From: Zerene cesonia
Lineage: Eukaryota > Arthropoda > Insecta > Lepidoptera > Pieridae
Assembly: GCF_012273895.1 (NCBI RefSeq)
Contig: NW_024045132.1
Coordinates: 2,046,001-2,110,000, forward strand
Length of the DNA: 64,000 nt
Reading direction: 5' to 3'
The notes beneath the pieces are model-generated. The model made no database searches and was not told the DNA's origin. It saw only the letters and a program-made list of their open reading frames with translations. This document shows, in pieces, positions 35,711-47,591 of this stretch; position 1 is the stretch's first letter; each line of letters starts with the position of its first letter. The translations under genes were made by a program, and so were the position numbers.

Positions 35711-37800
35711 AACTACACATAATCAGGTACAGCGAAAAACGATCGCTCTCAAACAGAGCGCGCGCGTCAGTATCTCTCAGCGCACAAAACAAAAATATAG
35801 CCGCTCACATTATTTCAAGGGACGCTTAGGAATTAAATAATAAAGGCAAAGTTCTCTTATCATCTTGCGAAAATATGTATAACATACGTTGGTTTGAAAA
35901 TTAATCTCCACAAATGTAACGTAATTATTGCATGCATACTAACCTCGTCACGCAAGTCTTGTAATACTAATTTAGTATTCCCAGTAACATTTTGATGTTA
36001 TTTACTTAGTTTTACCTTTACGATGCCATAAACATGTTATCGTGTTTAAAAGGACGATAAAAGTGAAATAAAGATTATTTGTTATGGCTCCCTTATCTGC
36101 ATTAAAAATTAAGTAGATAATATAATAACTTATTTTGATTATAATTAGGCTGGTACCACCCACAAAAGTATGTAATGCAATTTTTTTCACCGCCGCTGGA
36201 ATAGAGGCGGAAAATTGTTGTGATTTTATTAGGTATGTAAGTTGAATATGTTATTGCCACATTTACTTATCTAACCATCCAGAACCATATAGGCAGGCAG
36301 GAAAATGCTATGGAGACCTTCGTGACCGAATCTTCGAGAAATCAACTCTACAAGTATTATATATTTTTGCGTTTTACTTTTTAAGTCGGGAATTTTTAAA
36401 TTATTGTAACTTTGTTCAATTAATTTAAAGACATCGTGGGTTATTTAACAATTTACAAATTTGCTGTAATTTAAAAAAAAATCAACTAATAAGAAGTAAA
36501 CATATACTTTTTTATTATTATAAGTATCATATTAACCGTGTTTCTATTTTATCATTGACCCAGGAGAATGATTGACCTACATATCAGGCCAAAAATTAAT
36601 GAAGTACAGATTTATTCATATGAATTCGATCCAGATCAGGGCCGCCTTGCATATGTACAATACTCGTCAAGACGGTATTAGCGACTTGCCGTTGGTCCCC
36701 ACACGCTTCTTGCGAGAAACGGTAGAAAATTTTCGCGAAAGGGTCTGCAGATAATAATTCTAATAATATATCACACTTTTATATCTTATACGTGCGTCAG
36801 ATATAAACTAGCGATTTATAAATGCACCATTCAGAAGATTTCGCAAACGTCTCCTGTTCTAGAGGAAAATAAGCATTTAAAATCTCCATAATGTGCACGT
36901 ATTTTGTACATGTCATCTAAACTGAACATATAACTATTATAAACGACTGTTTAATAGGACTGACAAAAATTGGATGAATTAAAAAATTATTTTTGCGTAG
37001 TTTAGTTCATTATGGAGAAAGGATAGATAACATAACGCTAAAACATATGAAAAATTTTGTAAAAGTGGAAAATGGTATTCTTTTCGAAAGCTTTTGAAAT
37101 TGCGTGAAACACTTAAAAATATATAATATATGTACAGTAGAAATAACAATTAAAATCCGTTTAAAAATCTAGGCTTGTATGTCCTAATACTTTAATTCTC
37201 AAGTATAAATGCCTTCAATTAAGTGGATTATCTTATCGCATGAATATTGTATTGTCTTCAAAAACACAAATATATTTTAATAACCTTATGTTCATTATTT
37301 TTAAGCGTGAAATATTATATGATAATATTGTTTTGCAATCCTTATTGTAAAAAAAAATCAAAGTTTCATCATAAATTTTATTAAATTAAAACCTCTTATA
37401 GAATGAAAGAAAAGTATATATGTAATGTACTTTTTTATGTGAGATGTTTTTTTCTAACAGGTTCGATACATGTTTCGAGACCTATAAGCTGTATATTTAT
37501 TAAAACGCATCAGTAAAAAATTCCATCGAATCTCAATTAATTAGAATTGGAATTGAAAATTTGTTTTCATTTAACATACTCATTATATATCTATGCTAAC
37601 GCTTTATTTTATGATTCTTAATTTAAATCATTTTTTATTCCATACAATATCTTTTTAATTAGGAAAAAATTACAAACTAACAATATAAAGGAATGGTTTA
37701 TGAAAATAATAAATACAGCCACAATTACATCTATAAAATAGATTTAAATTGTGTCATAACATAACTTTGATTAAATTTTTACTTACATTACAATATTTTT
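35711..37800. other. Gene-free stretch upstream of the aquaporin
   Basis: AT-rich, presumably holding aquaporin regulatory DNA. The open frame at 36572-36754 resembles no family I know, and I do not call it a gene. Confidence 0.45.
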
Positions 37801-37802
37801 CT

Positions 37803-38004
37803 ACTAGCTGCGCCCCGCGGTTTCACTCGCGTAAGTCCGTATCCCGTAGGAATATCGGGATAAAAAGTAGCCTTCATGTTATTCCAGTTATCCAGCTGTC
37901 TTCGTACCAAATTTCATTGCAATTGGTTCAGTAGTTTTTACGTGAAAGAGTAACAAACATCCATACATCCATACAAACTTTCGCATTTATAATATTAATA
38001 GGAT
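37803..38004 (+). mobile_element. LINE-type 3' tail repeat (ACTAGCTG family)
   Basis: ACTAGCTGCGCCCCGCGGTT, GGGATAAAAAGTAGCC, AAATTTCATTGCAATTGGTT, then ACAAACATCCATACATCCAT and an ATAATATTAATAGG end. This is a complete tail module. Confidence 0.75.
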
Positions 38005-38939
38005 TATTCGTGAATGATTTGGTGAACAAAGCCTTCATAAAAAAAAATCTAAGATATATTTTTCAGTTGTTTCGTTTCATTATAATTTTTTTCTGAATAT
38101 CGGACGAAATGTATTATAAAAAAGGTTTATGTGTTCTTACGAAAGCATATAGAAACGATGTTATAATTTTGCAAGCAATTGAGAAAATCAATAAGCATCA
38201 CACGTATATCGGGAAGGACTTGGCCAGCGTTTCTTAACCACGCGTAAAAAAGCGCTGATAGCAATGCAGAATGCGAATGTGTCTTGAATTATAGGGGCAA
38301 ATTACAACATTTTTACACTGCTATTTACCTTTATCTTGTTCAAATAAACGGTCTGAACAACATAATTCTTTTAAACCTTTCCATTAAATATCGCTCAAAG
38401 TGTAAAATGATGCGTTGAAACTATATTTTAGTAAAACTATTCGACGTTAGTTGTAATGGGCTTTGCGGATATACAAATGAATTCCATTAAACTCGGTTGT
38501 TTCATAAATGTTTACTGTTTGGGCTCAATGCTCATAAATAAGTATGTTATTAATATTCATAAAAATTGATCATATATATTGGAATATGAGCAATTATATA
38601 TGAGAAAAAAAAAACATTAATAAAAAGTACCTATTCTTAACATAATCGCGCGCTAAATAGTTCCATACTATTACGAGACGAAGTCGGACATCAGCTAGTT
38701 ATTTTGCAGTCATCTCATTATCAATCATCTACTTTACTACTTCACCACAAAATTACAATTAAATGCTCACCGCATTTATTTAGTAATCAATCTTACAGAC
38801 AACATAACAGATATCATATCGATAAAATTTTTAATCGTTTGATCGACAAGAAATAGATCCTTTTATCAGACCAATATCTGAGCTCGCTACTGAATATCAT
38901 TTAATAACCTTAATCAGACATGTATATCAAAATATCAAC
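38005..38939. other. Gene-free AT-rich stretch
   Basis: A remnant CGGACATCAGCTAG near 38686-38699 is the worn minus-strand head of an ACTAGCTG-family tail. Nothing else was seen. Confidence 0.45.
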
Positions 38940-39175
38940 CTCGGCGCAAATTCGACCAACTCGCACTGAAGATCGAAGTGAAATAGTAGCATGGTTTTCA
39001 GGTGTCTTTTGTTTGGTCTTTCCATGAGTGTGGGAGGCCCGCATGCTTTTCTTTACTCCTCCCTGTTCATTCCTGAATTCCTGTCGTCAATCCTTTCTTT
39101 ATCTCCTTTATCTTAATATCAGTTAGCAACACTTTTGCGAAGACATTATCTCCGCTCGCTGTGGTAAAAACCTTT
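38940..39175 (+). repeat. Family B repeat, worn copy
   Basis: CGCAAATTCGACCAACTCGC, GAAGTGAAATAGTAGCATGG and later GGGAGGCCCGC follow the order of the better copy at 55772-56046, with many substitutions and a possible insertion. Confidence 0.45.
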
Positions 39176-39245
39176 CATTAATTAGATTTCAAATTAAGCA
39201 ATATATTTATAATATTATATATTTATAATATTAATAATTTCACAA

Positions 39246-40085
39246 AAAAAAAACACGCTTTAATGATAGAAACAACTTAATTTTCTTACTTGTACGTAAA
39301 CATACAGAGCATATGTAAAAAAAAAGACTTAATCCTTGCGGTCCTAAAAAGGAAAAATTCGTGTAAATATTGTATTGTTTCCAATCCTTTATTATAATAG
39401 TAGGGGAGCCCAAGATGCTAAATGTGTATTTACTCGAGCGTTTCAGAAATCTATTGGAATTCGCAGATTATGCCATAGCAAGAAAAAAAGTCCTATAGTG
39501 TTTTCAATTTCAGTGGTGGAAAAAGATTTTTGATTTTTTTTTTAATTATAAAAGAAAAACAGGGCTGTGGAAATACTCAAGCACGTAAGATTTTGATATT
39601 TTGAATGCTCTGGCATATCACTGAAATAAAATATAACTTATACTTACGATTTATGTGGTAATTTCGTGGCTACGAATAAAAGGTAAATTATAAAAAAAAT
39701 ATGACTCGAGCGCGTCAGAGAAAGATATTACGGGTTATTTACAACACAAAAAATCCAAATTTCGTTAATCTGACAATTTGAGCGTAACCTTAGAGAATTA
39801 TCGATATTTTTTTATTTCCTGCAGCTCCTGTAGGCGCACCCACCAATATCAACTGCTCATACTTTCTGGAGGTACTTATTAATAGGTAAGGTACCTTCCC
39901 TTATAATAATCTGACGCGCTCGAGTACATCCCAAAATCCCCTCTTGGGCTCCCCTACTATAAGTGTACAAAGTTTGAATGAAATCTGTCCGTTTAAAGTG
40001 GATCAAAATCGAATAAAGGGGAGTCGGTTACATACAGGTGAAGCTAACAAGACCGTATTAAAAACGTAACTTGTTTAACCTGTAC
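39246..40085 (+). repeat. Interspersed repeat (family E), split by a TIR element
   Basis: The left part 39246-39397 (AACACGCTTTAATGATAGAA, then AACAACTTA) and the right part 39960-40085 (TAAGTGTACAAAGTTTGAAT, then CTGTCCGTTTAAAGTGGATC) together match the uninterrupted copy at 44490-44690. The break is exactly the transposon at 39398-39959. Confidence 0.7.
39398..39959. mobile_element. Non-autonomous TIR DNA transposon, 562 bp, PIF/Harbinger-like target site
   Basis: The left terminus TAGTAGGGGAGCCCAAGA and right terminus TCTTGGGCTCCCCTACTA are perfect inverted repeats. TAA flanks both ends (39395-39397, 39960-39962). A subterminal word close to ACTCGAGCGCGTCAGA occurs near the left end (39432), internally (39703) and inverted near the right end (39912). 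There is no open frame for a transposase, so it must be mobilised in trans. A 3-base TAA duplication suits PIF/Harbinger. A TA duplication (Tc1/mariner) also fits if the termini begin at GTAGGGG. Confidence 0.8.
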
Positions 40086-43000
40086 ATAAAATATATTCGT
40101 ATAACTTATTTGTGATTGATTTCTGAAAACCGGTTTAATAAACATCATTAAATAAATTTCATTTGAAATCTGTATCCAAATTATTAATTGCCAAAGGCAA
40201 ATTTGTTGAGCTATTTATAGCTTTAACTCGAATCGTGTTACTCGCACGTCGCTCATTTCAATAAAAATATCGTTATATTCACTCACACATACACCGGATT
40301 TTAATTAAATACAAACTTCCTTTCCTCAATAAGAAATGTCTTCGTAAAATTGCGAACACAGTCAAAATACAATTTCGCGGGATTTTTTTGCGCAAGACGA
40401 TATGTGACGCTGAAGCATCTTCTGTATAGTTTTTTAATTAACCGAATTTTACCAAACCCATCATATTGAATGTCCATTTCACATTGATAGATTATTTGTC
40501 GGAAAATTGTGAGAAACATATTGCAATCTTTTCAGTAGAACCGAACCCAACCCATGATGGGTTTGATTTATTTAAAAACTATACAGAAACTATGGAACCC
40601 AGCGAAACGGGGTTTCATTGTCACGAACGTTTGTGAAAAATAGATTCTCAATATAACATACACTTTACATAGTAACTAATCAGTAATCTGTGTTATAACT
40701 GCGATTTATTCATATTACTACAACGGATCGTAATTTTTCAATCTTACGGCGGCAGATATACCATTTGATTAAATCAATTTTACGATCAGTTGAGTGGTTT
40801 CAAACATTACCCAACAAATTTCTCCTTCAAATCTGGTATAGCTCTAGGTATTTGTGCTGGTTTGGTCGGATTCAACAAAATTTCTATGATAAAAATATTA
40901 CATCCTTAAACCTTAAACATGCCGTTGAACTGACCCAGTTATTGATAATTTTATAAACTTCCTGTAAAAATATAAACATGAATTGTGTTAGGCTTTCTGC
41001 TTCGACGAACCAGTACAAAAAATACTATAGAAATGTTGCATACATACCCACTAGTAAAACATCAAAACATCCTCAAATCCATAAAGCTCTGTATTTCTAT
41101 GTTCTATAATATCTACCTCCCTCGTGTTACGAAGTATACTAAAATTTGCATCTGTTCATCAGGTATTGAATTATTAGTGACGAAGTTTCATTATAAACAT
41201 CTCTGTAGAATATATGATAGCATTAGCGTTATCCACGGTCACATTATTTTCTGTAATTGAAGCAAAGAAAGATCGGGTTGATAAATTGTGAAAGCAGTTC
41301 TCCCACGCTTTCCCAATAAATGACAAATTCAACACTAGCTGATGTATGTTACTCAGACAACTATTAAACCTTTTTGCGGAACACTAATTTATTTCTTTAT
41401 GTACCGTTATTTCTTAAGAATTTAATGAGTTGACCAAACATAGAAAATTCGGATGATACGTTCAAATTTCATGTTAAGAATTTAGTAAAATTATTAATAT
41501 TTATAACGTGACCCTTTTAGTTTTTAGTCAGACATATTATTTCGTAGTAGAAATCTATAGCTATCTTGAGAATTAATTACTAGATGAAATTTGCAATCAT
41601 CATAGCTATTAAAAAGGAAATTTCCATTTCAATGTCCAAATAGATTCAATAATAATCGAAAAAATTGCCTATATTACTATAAAATATTATCGGCATATAA
41701 TTGAGTAAAACTTTTTTTTGCAGCGAGTTAAAATCATCTTAAAGTAAATCCTGAGCGCTGCCTGGGTGAGCGTATCTCGACGCGATATACAGAATCCTTC
41801 CCTCTCCCACAATCAATCAGATAGTACTCATTGAAACACATATATTAATTATACAATTAAGCATTCGGCACTGCATATACTGAGCGTACCACTACCGCGC
41901 ACATACCGAACCGACATATGAGACAACGACCTTAGTCACTCATAACAATCTTATTATATTCTTTTCCAAAAAAATGTCACCGACGTCCATGGAGAGGCAT
42001 AAATCCAAATTCTAAAATGAGCCCAGCTAACGGTGATTTCTTATCAAACACAAGAAGATCAGGTCAATCGCTTGAACACCCATGGAGTTTTAGGGGAACT
42101 AAACCACAATACAAAACCGGTTGAATCTAATCTCCTCCATTTAAAAGCGTTTAAAAGCAAAAGTTACTAGTTACCAGTAATTTAATGTCAATTTACGGGT
42201 AGTTTACTGAAAATCCTTTGAAAACTGAGTGTACTCACGTGTATAATTCAGAATATAACTAGCTACTGCTGAAAAAGCGAGCATGTTTAACAAGATGCAA
42301 ATTTTAAAATAAATTCTCTCCACGTACGTCACATACTTGCAGGGCGTCTACGTAACTTAGCTTTGTGCAATGCCTAACTTGGAAGCTTAAACCATTTGAG
42401 CTTATTCTTTGTAAGCTTAAATAACTAACATTCTACTTGAATTTGTCTGAAAATACTGTTTTTTTTTTCTACTCAAGCAATGGCTAAATGTAATAGGAAG
42501 AATAAAAAAAAGTTCAAATGCAATAGCGTGTATTGCGTTAAAATTAAGATTTATTATTACAACAAAAATGATGGATCACATAGACATAAAAGTGGAACAT
42601 GTCATCCGGCTATAGGCAAAATATCTTTTAAAGTAACTCGCATCGCGAAGGCTTTCGGGAAAAATTGCGCGCTTTTTGCTCGAATTACGCTCCTGATCTG
42701 TTCTAAAGAACGTCGTTTTTCGGTATAAAAGAACTTCCATTACTGTCTTTTCCAATAACTCTGAATGAAGTAATGAATTTATCTATAGTTCTTCTTACGG
42801 TAGACCTAAAACATATATAACTGACACCAGCATGTTTCAATCAGATTACAATTATTCTCTCCACTTTTTCAACATCATTATGATCAATGGTGCAATTTAC
42901 TCCCGGAAAACAGTATTTTATACCGAATATAATGGCAGAATGGTAAATAGTTAAACGAGTTATGTAACGCGGTAATATTAATTGCGATGTTATCTTTAAA

Positions 43001-43454
43001 TTGGGGCGAACTATCTGAATGAAACTAACATATGGCCGATTCAAATTCCTTACATAACTTTGTGCATTATATAGATTGAATTATCTTATAGAATTTCCAC
43101 ACCGGCTCCACTATAAAACTGAGAAAATTACATCTAATCGTAATATACCTTGATATTTACGTCAAATAAAGTAAACCAACGTCGCAGAAAGACATATCGG
43201 TGTAAATAATGTATCATTTTTATTCTACTGTCAATTAGTATTACGGGGTAATTTCTTAGCCTGACTTAAGGCCAAAGATGGCGTTGCATGAAATGACTCG
43301 GAGGATAAAATAATTTCCCAATTACATCTGATCTAAATTTTATGCAAAACATTAGAATATTTTTTCTGATTTAATACCTACAGCAATTATAATATTGATA
43401 TCTTAACATCGTACGCTTTCTGTAAGATGATTTACAATTTTATTTATTTATTTT
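40086..43454. other. Gene-free AT-rich stretch
   Basis: Several frames of 60-91 codons (40765, 40985, 42480) show no domain, codon bias or splice context. No repeats were recognised. Confidence 0.45.
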
Positions 43455-43575
43455 TTTAGGTTTATAGCATTGACATGCTTTATAAATGAGAAATTTTGAA
43501 AGAATAGTATTTTTTTATCACGAGGCGAGATTCAAACCCGCGTTTTTTTGCCAAATCGTAGCAAAAAAATTCTGA
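43455..43575 (-). mobile_element. tRNA-derived SINE (family A), worn copy
   Basis: On the plus strand the order is a tail (TATAGCATTGACATGCTTTA, TAAATGAGAAATTTTG), then the box B complement (GAGATTCAAACCCGCG), then TTTTTTTGCCAAATCGTAGC. The same order occurs at 62265-62403. Box A is lost. Confidence 0.6.
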
Positions 43576-44139
43576 TTTACAATTTTCTAAAGCAAGATCA
43601 TATATACGTGTTCTGTAAAACCATTACATAATTCGTTTCTACCAAAAAATTCACACGCGCTGGTGGTACCATTCCAGATTCTATAATCCTAATACCTAAT
43701 ACTAATGAAAGCCTACTGAGTCATCTAGCAACAAAACCAAAAATTTAAAAAAATACGTTTGAATTAAGAACCTCCTTCGTTTTTGGGAATCTTGTTACAA
43801 ATTTAATAAAACACAGTTGCTAGGTTATTAGAAAATAATCGTTGCCATTACACGTGCAAAATGATGAAAGGAAAGAAAATCTTATAAATAGAGTACATAC
43901 TTTTTGAATAAATACAGTGACACGAGCTTGATAAACGTGTACTTGGAAGTAAGGATGTCAAATAGCTGTAAACAACTCGCGCCATTTTTCCGTACGGTTG
44001 TCAGATTGAGGACATATTTCCTATATTTTTTTTATTATTTTCTATTAACCATACTTTTCATTTGTGTATAGTTTAACTAACAATTTATGAAGCTTTATAA
44101 AATATAATGGTTGCACGGAAATGTTATATTTTATTTAGG

Positions 44140-44396
44140 CAACTGAGCTAGTGATTCGCGACAAAATGCGATGCCCGCTTTTAAGGGGTAGAGGATATGA
44201 AAAGGACTGACGAAGGGAATAAAAAATGGACTGGGAATTATGAGCAAAATGGATACGGGCCACCGGCTAGCGCATTCATCGAATAAAACATAGTAGCATG
44301 CAACTATTTCACACCAATCTTCTGTGGGAATGTGGTGGACTTCCCCGGTGCGAACTGGCCTAATAAATGCCGAAACCTGCTCGACTGCCACACTCA
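44140..44396 (-). repeat. Family B repeat copy
   Basis: GGACTGGGAATTATGAGCAA, ACACCAATCTTCTGTGGGAA, GGTGCGAACTGGCC and a CTCGACTGCCACA end match the 6968-7272 copy in the same orientation, with an internal deletion on the left. Confidence 0.65.
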
Positions 44397-44489
44397 AAAG
44401 TTTTTATTTGACTTAGGTACCTTACTTTTATGCATATGCATGATTTTCAAACAAAGTATAATGAAATATATATATATAGCAAAAGAAAA

Positions 44490-44690
44490 CTAAAAAACAC
44501 GCTTTAATTATACTCGTAGAAACAACTTATTTGCACACAGTATGCGTAAGGAAATTAATTAATTCTGACGATCCTAATTGGGATACTAAGATAAACTAAA
44601 ATAATAAACTGATAAGTGTAAGTCAATTTGACTTGAATCCGTCCCTGTTTAAGTGGGTTAAAATCTAACAGTGGTTTAAAATATTCTATC
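44490..44690 (+). repeat. Interspersed repeat (family E), uninterrupted copy
   Basis: AAACACGCTTTAATTATACT, AGAAACAACTTA, then CTGATAAGTGTAAGTCAATT and CTTGAATCCGTCCCTGTTTA. It serves as the empty-site reference for the insertion at 39398-39959. Confidence 0.65.
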
Positions 44691-44928
44691 TTAAATTAAT
44701 AAAAGCGTGTGAATAAAGAACAATAGGAATGGCCGTGGTTTGCTCAAAAATATAACGCTGTACACCTTCGATCATACTCAACAATGCCAAATGCAAATGA
44801 CAATTTAACGAATATATTCTTTATTTTATGCATCTTTACTCAACAATACATTTTGTAACTTTTGTAATTTTTCGTCACTTGTGACATGCGCAAATGACAA
44901 AACTCTAGCGCATTAAAAATAAGTGTTA

Positions 44929-44934
44929 TTTATT
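44929..44934 (-). terminator. Poly(A) signal of the PSI-domain gene
   Basis: AATAAA on the minus strand lies 31 bases after the stop codon of the PSI-domain frame. Another AATAAA overlaps the stop itself. Confidence 0.5.
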
Positions 44935-44964
44935 TGAATAATTGTAGTAAAGCAATAATGCAAT

Positions 44965-45537
44965 TTATTTACTTCTGCAAGCGGTACAATCTGGCGCTAA
45001 ATCGCAGCGGCAAACTTGGATGGGAACGGAACCGTCAAAGGCCTTATTGTAATTCCACATGACTGCGACACTGCCTTGCATGTAAGGCTCCTCACTGTCG
45101 TTCACAAATTCCATTGACTCGCAGTACACTTTATCCGCGATGAGCACCGCTGGCACAATATCCTCTTTGCCATTTAACGAGATTTTACATTTCCACGGTG
45201 TGAACGCCATGTATAAATAAATTTGGGTTATCACGACGCTGAGTATATCTCTTCGTCCGCTTTTGAGGATAAGCGGCTTCGATCCATCCACTCTGGGACA
45301 GAAATCTGGGCCTGACATGAGTGCAGTTACACCGCTCGGGTATATAACGTTATCATTGCCACATGCTTGGCGTGTGCATCTAGTTTTTGTGACGCACCAG
45401 GTGCATGATTCGCTCGTTAAGCACGACGCACAAGAACTGTATACTTTACATTCACCCTCATCCAAGTCTTCGATAATATCGCCCGCCAAGCAAACGTTTA
45501 AAATGCACAGAAGAAGTGGTGTTGTTTTTACGAGCAT
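44965..45537 (-). CDS. Secreted plexin-like PSI-TIG protein (190 aa)
   Basis: I do not recognise the gene, but its modules are clear. Residues 1-19 form a signal peptide (TTPLLLCILNVCLA). Residues 30-80 form a PSI domain with eight cysteines (30, 36, 39, 45, 48, 54, 59, 80), including CASCLTSESCTWC. Residues 85-178 resemble the TIG-like domain that follows PSI in plexins (C117 and C139, with VYCES, SVAVMWNYNKAFDG). The end, CRCDLAPDCTAC, looks like the opening of a second PSI domain, cut short by a TAA. No semaphorin domain precedes the PSI, so this is not plexin itself. The start is supported by the signal peptide and by a TTTCAG acceptor eight bases before the ATG, which implies a 5' UTR exon upstream. 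The stop lies just after a possible donor (AGAA|GTAAAT), so the frame could continue in another exon. It is likely an extracellular protein with an unknown partner. Confidence 0.75.
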   Translation of the reverse strand: MLVKTTPLLLCILNVCLAGDIIEDLDEGECKVYSSCASCLTSESCTWCVTKTRCTRQACGNDNVIYPSGVTALMSGPDFCPRVDGSKPLILKSGRRDILSVVITQIYLYMAFTPWKCKISLNGKEDIVPAVLIADKVYCESMEFVNDSEEPYMQGSVAVMWNYNKAFDGSVPIQVCRCDLAPDCTACRSK

Positions 45538-45544
45538 GTTATTA

Positions 45545-45552
45545 TCTGAAAT
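45545..45552 (-). other. Putative 3' splice site before the PSI-domain start codon
   Basis: On the minus strand ATCATTTCAG|ATAATAAC precedes the ATG. The intron would end at 45546 and the coding exon would begin at 45545. The matching upstream 5' UTR exon was not located. Confidence 0.5.
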
Positions 45553-47591
45553 GATATCATAATTTTAAGTGGTCGTTCCCACGTTAAGATGGGTCGAATG
45601 AATGAATTAATTAAGTATATAAAAAGATATAACTCAACTCTAAGAGAAACAATGCAATAATATTTTAATTTCTTATATTAAGAATGAGTAAGAATCGGTC
45701 AAATGATTGAAGACGGCACAGTGAATAGTAATTATGTTACTAGATAATATGTTTTTTTTTTGTTATAGCGGCAACAGAAATAACTACATCACCCATATAA
45801 ATTTCAACTACCTTACTATCTCGATACATTATGTGCAGCCTGGTGATAGATAGTCAGATATACAAACAGATAGACAAACGAACAAATGTATTAGAGTGGG
45901 GTCCCAACCCCTTAGTTTTTGCATTTTATTATATGTTTTACTACTTATTTATTTGAACTGGATATTGTTAAATAAATTGGCTAGGAAGTAAAAAGATTAT
46001 GACATAAAATGATATGTAGGTAATAGTAATTATTACACCGCACGTTTTAACTTTCCATCGGTTAAGCTTGTTAGAATAACTAATTCTACTTACCGGAAAA
46101 TTCAACGTGTCTACACTGAAATGAAATTCAAACTAACTGTTACTTTATGTAGGGATTAAGTACAAGCGAATAGAAGCATAGGAATCTGCCATCAATTGAC
46201 CCGTAACTATGTCATATTTAATATAATGACCTGCAATCCGTTTGTCTCGATGTTCGTACAAGCTATTCATAATATGATTAAAATTAATATTGCAACTCAT
46301 CAGGTATTGTTAGCAGGGATAACACATTTTGACACAGTTTAAATTTGGAGGATGTCAGAACAAAAAAACACAAACTACGAATTACGCGTGAAATATAATT
46401 CATAACGATGCAATATTGTCTTACCCTTACCTACTCTTCTGCTTTCTTTTAAGGTCGAGGATAACGTAAGAATAATATCATTGTCAGTCGGGTGACATAA
46501 AAGCAATCTGCAAATAAAAGGAACACTTTAAGAGACAATTTATTCAGATAAATCCAAGAACACAAATTAGTCGCAAAGAAGCAATAAATAATGATAAAAG
46601 GTTAATATTATTGTAATATTTGAACCTATTAATAGTTCAATGATAAGAAACACTAAGCAAATCGTATTTTATCATATCGATGTTAAATGTCTTACCGCAC
46701 ATTATTATAATGTTGGGCTCAAGGTTGACCTTTCTTGCATAGCGAATTGCAGTGTGCGAATGAACACAAATCGATGTGATAAACAAATCACCGAAGCTTC
46801 ATGTTTGTAAGTATAAAGTAGGAGCACATCATGTGAAAGACTTAGTCGTGAAATAGTCGTTTTATTTGCAGCTCAAGATACATTTTCATTTAATACGTGA
46901 TGCTACTTTTAATTAACAGATATGTTTGAATTTTTAACAATAATGCTCCATATATTTTGTATCAGCGAAAGAAGTCATTTCTTAAATAACTAGACAATTC
47001 TATTTTAAAATATTTTCGATAAATATATAATTGATATCTACTAAAATTTTAAATAGTACGTTAATATGTACAAGTCAACGAACTAAAAGTTTAATATCTT
47101 ACAAAAGGAAATTTTTATTCTAGAAGCTTTTATTGTACATCAAACAAATCTTTTCGTAAATAATGGATACACCGCGGTAATATAATGGATTGACGTCAGT
47201 GCCAGGTTAGATAGCTGAGTAAATATTTAATTTATTCATACACTCATCTTCAGCATGCTAAATGTAACGTTGCAGGTTTTCTCTTTCCAAAGTTTAGCAG
47301 ATAAATTAACAGGAAGTGAATATACATACCACTTTCATGCGGATATTAAGACATTTTACCTACTTAAAATCCCAAACAACTAGTTAACTGTAAATTTAAT
47401 ATTATTTACATAATAATATTAATACTTTTGTATGTTTATGCAATACCTGCTCATAAATTTATTACCTTGGGGAATTGTTATTTACATTTTACTCAATTTC
47501 ATAATTTTATGTGTATAATATACAAGTTTATGTTGCGAAGTTCAGTAGATAGTATTTTTAATTGGACGTTGCTATAAATAGGAAACATATA
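45553..47591. other. Gene-free stretch upstream of the PSI-domain gene
   Basis: AT-rich. It should hold the promoter and any 5' UTR exon of the PSI-domain gene, but no specific site is convincing. Confidence 0.4.

Noticed and set aside
36572..36754. A 60-codon plus frame with TRFLRETVENFRERV
   Set aside because: No known domain, no upstream signals, and it is an isolated short frame in AT-rich DNA.
42480..42728. An 82-codon Lys-rich plus frame
   Set aside because: The Lys and Asn content reflects AT-rich DNA. There is no domain, no splice context and no plausible initiation site.
45263..45562. Plus-strand frame over the PSI-domain gene
   Set aside because: Shadow of the minus-strand gene, which has the signal peptide and the cysteine pattern.
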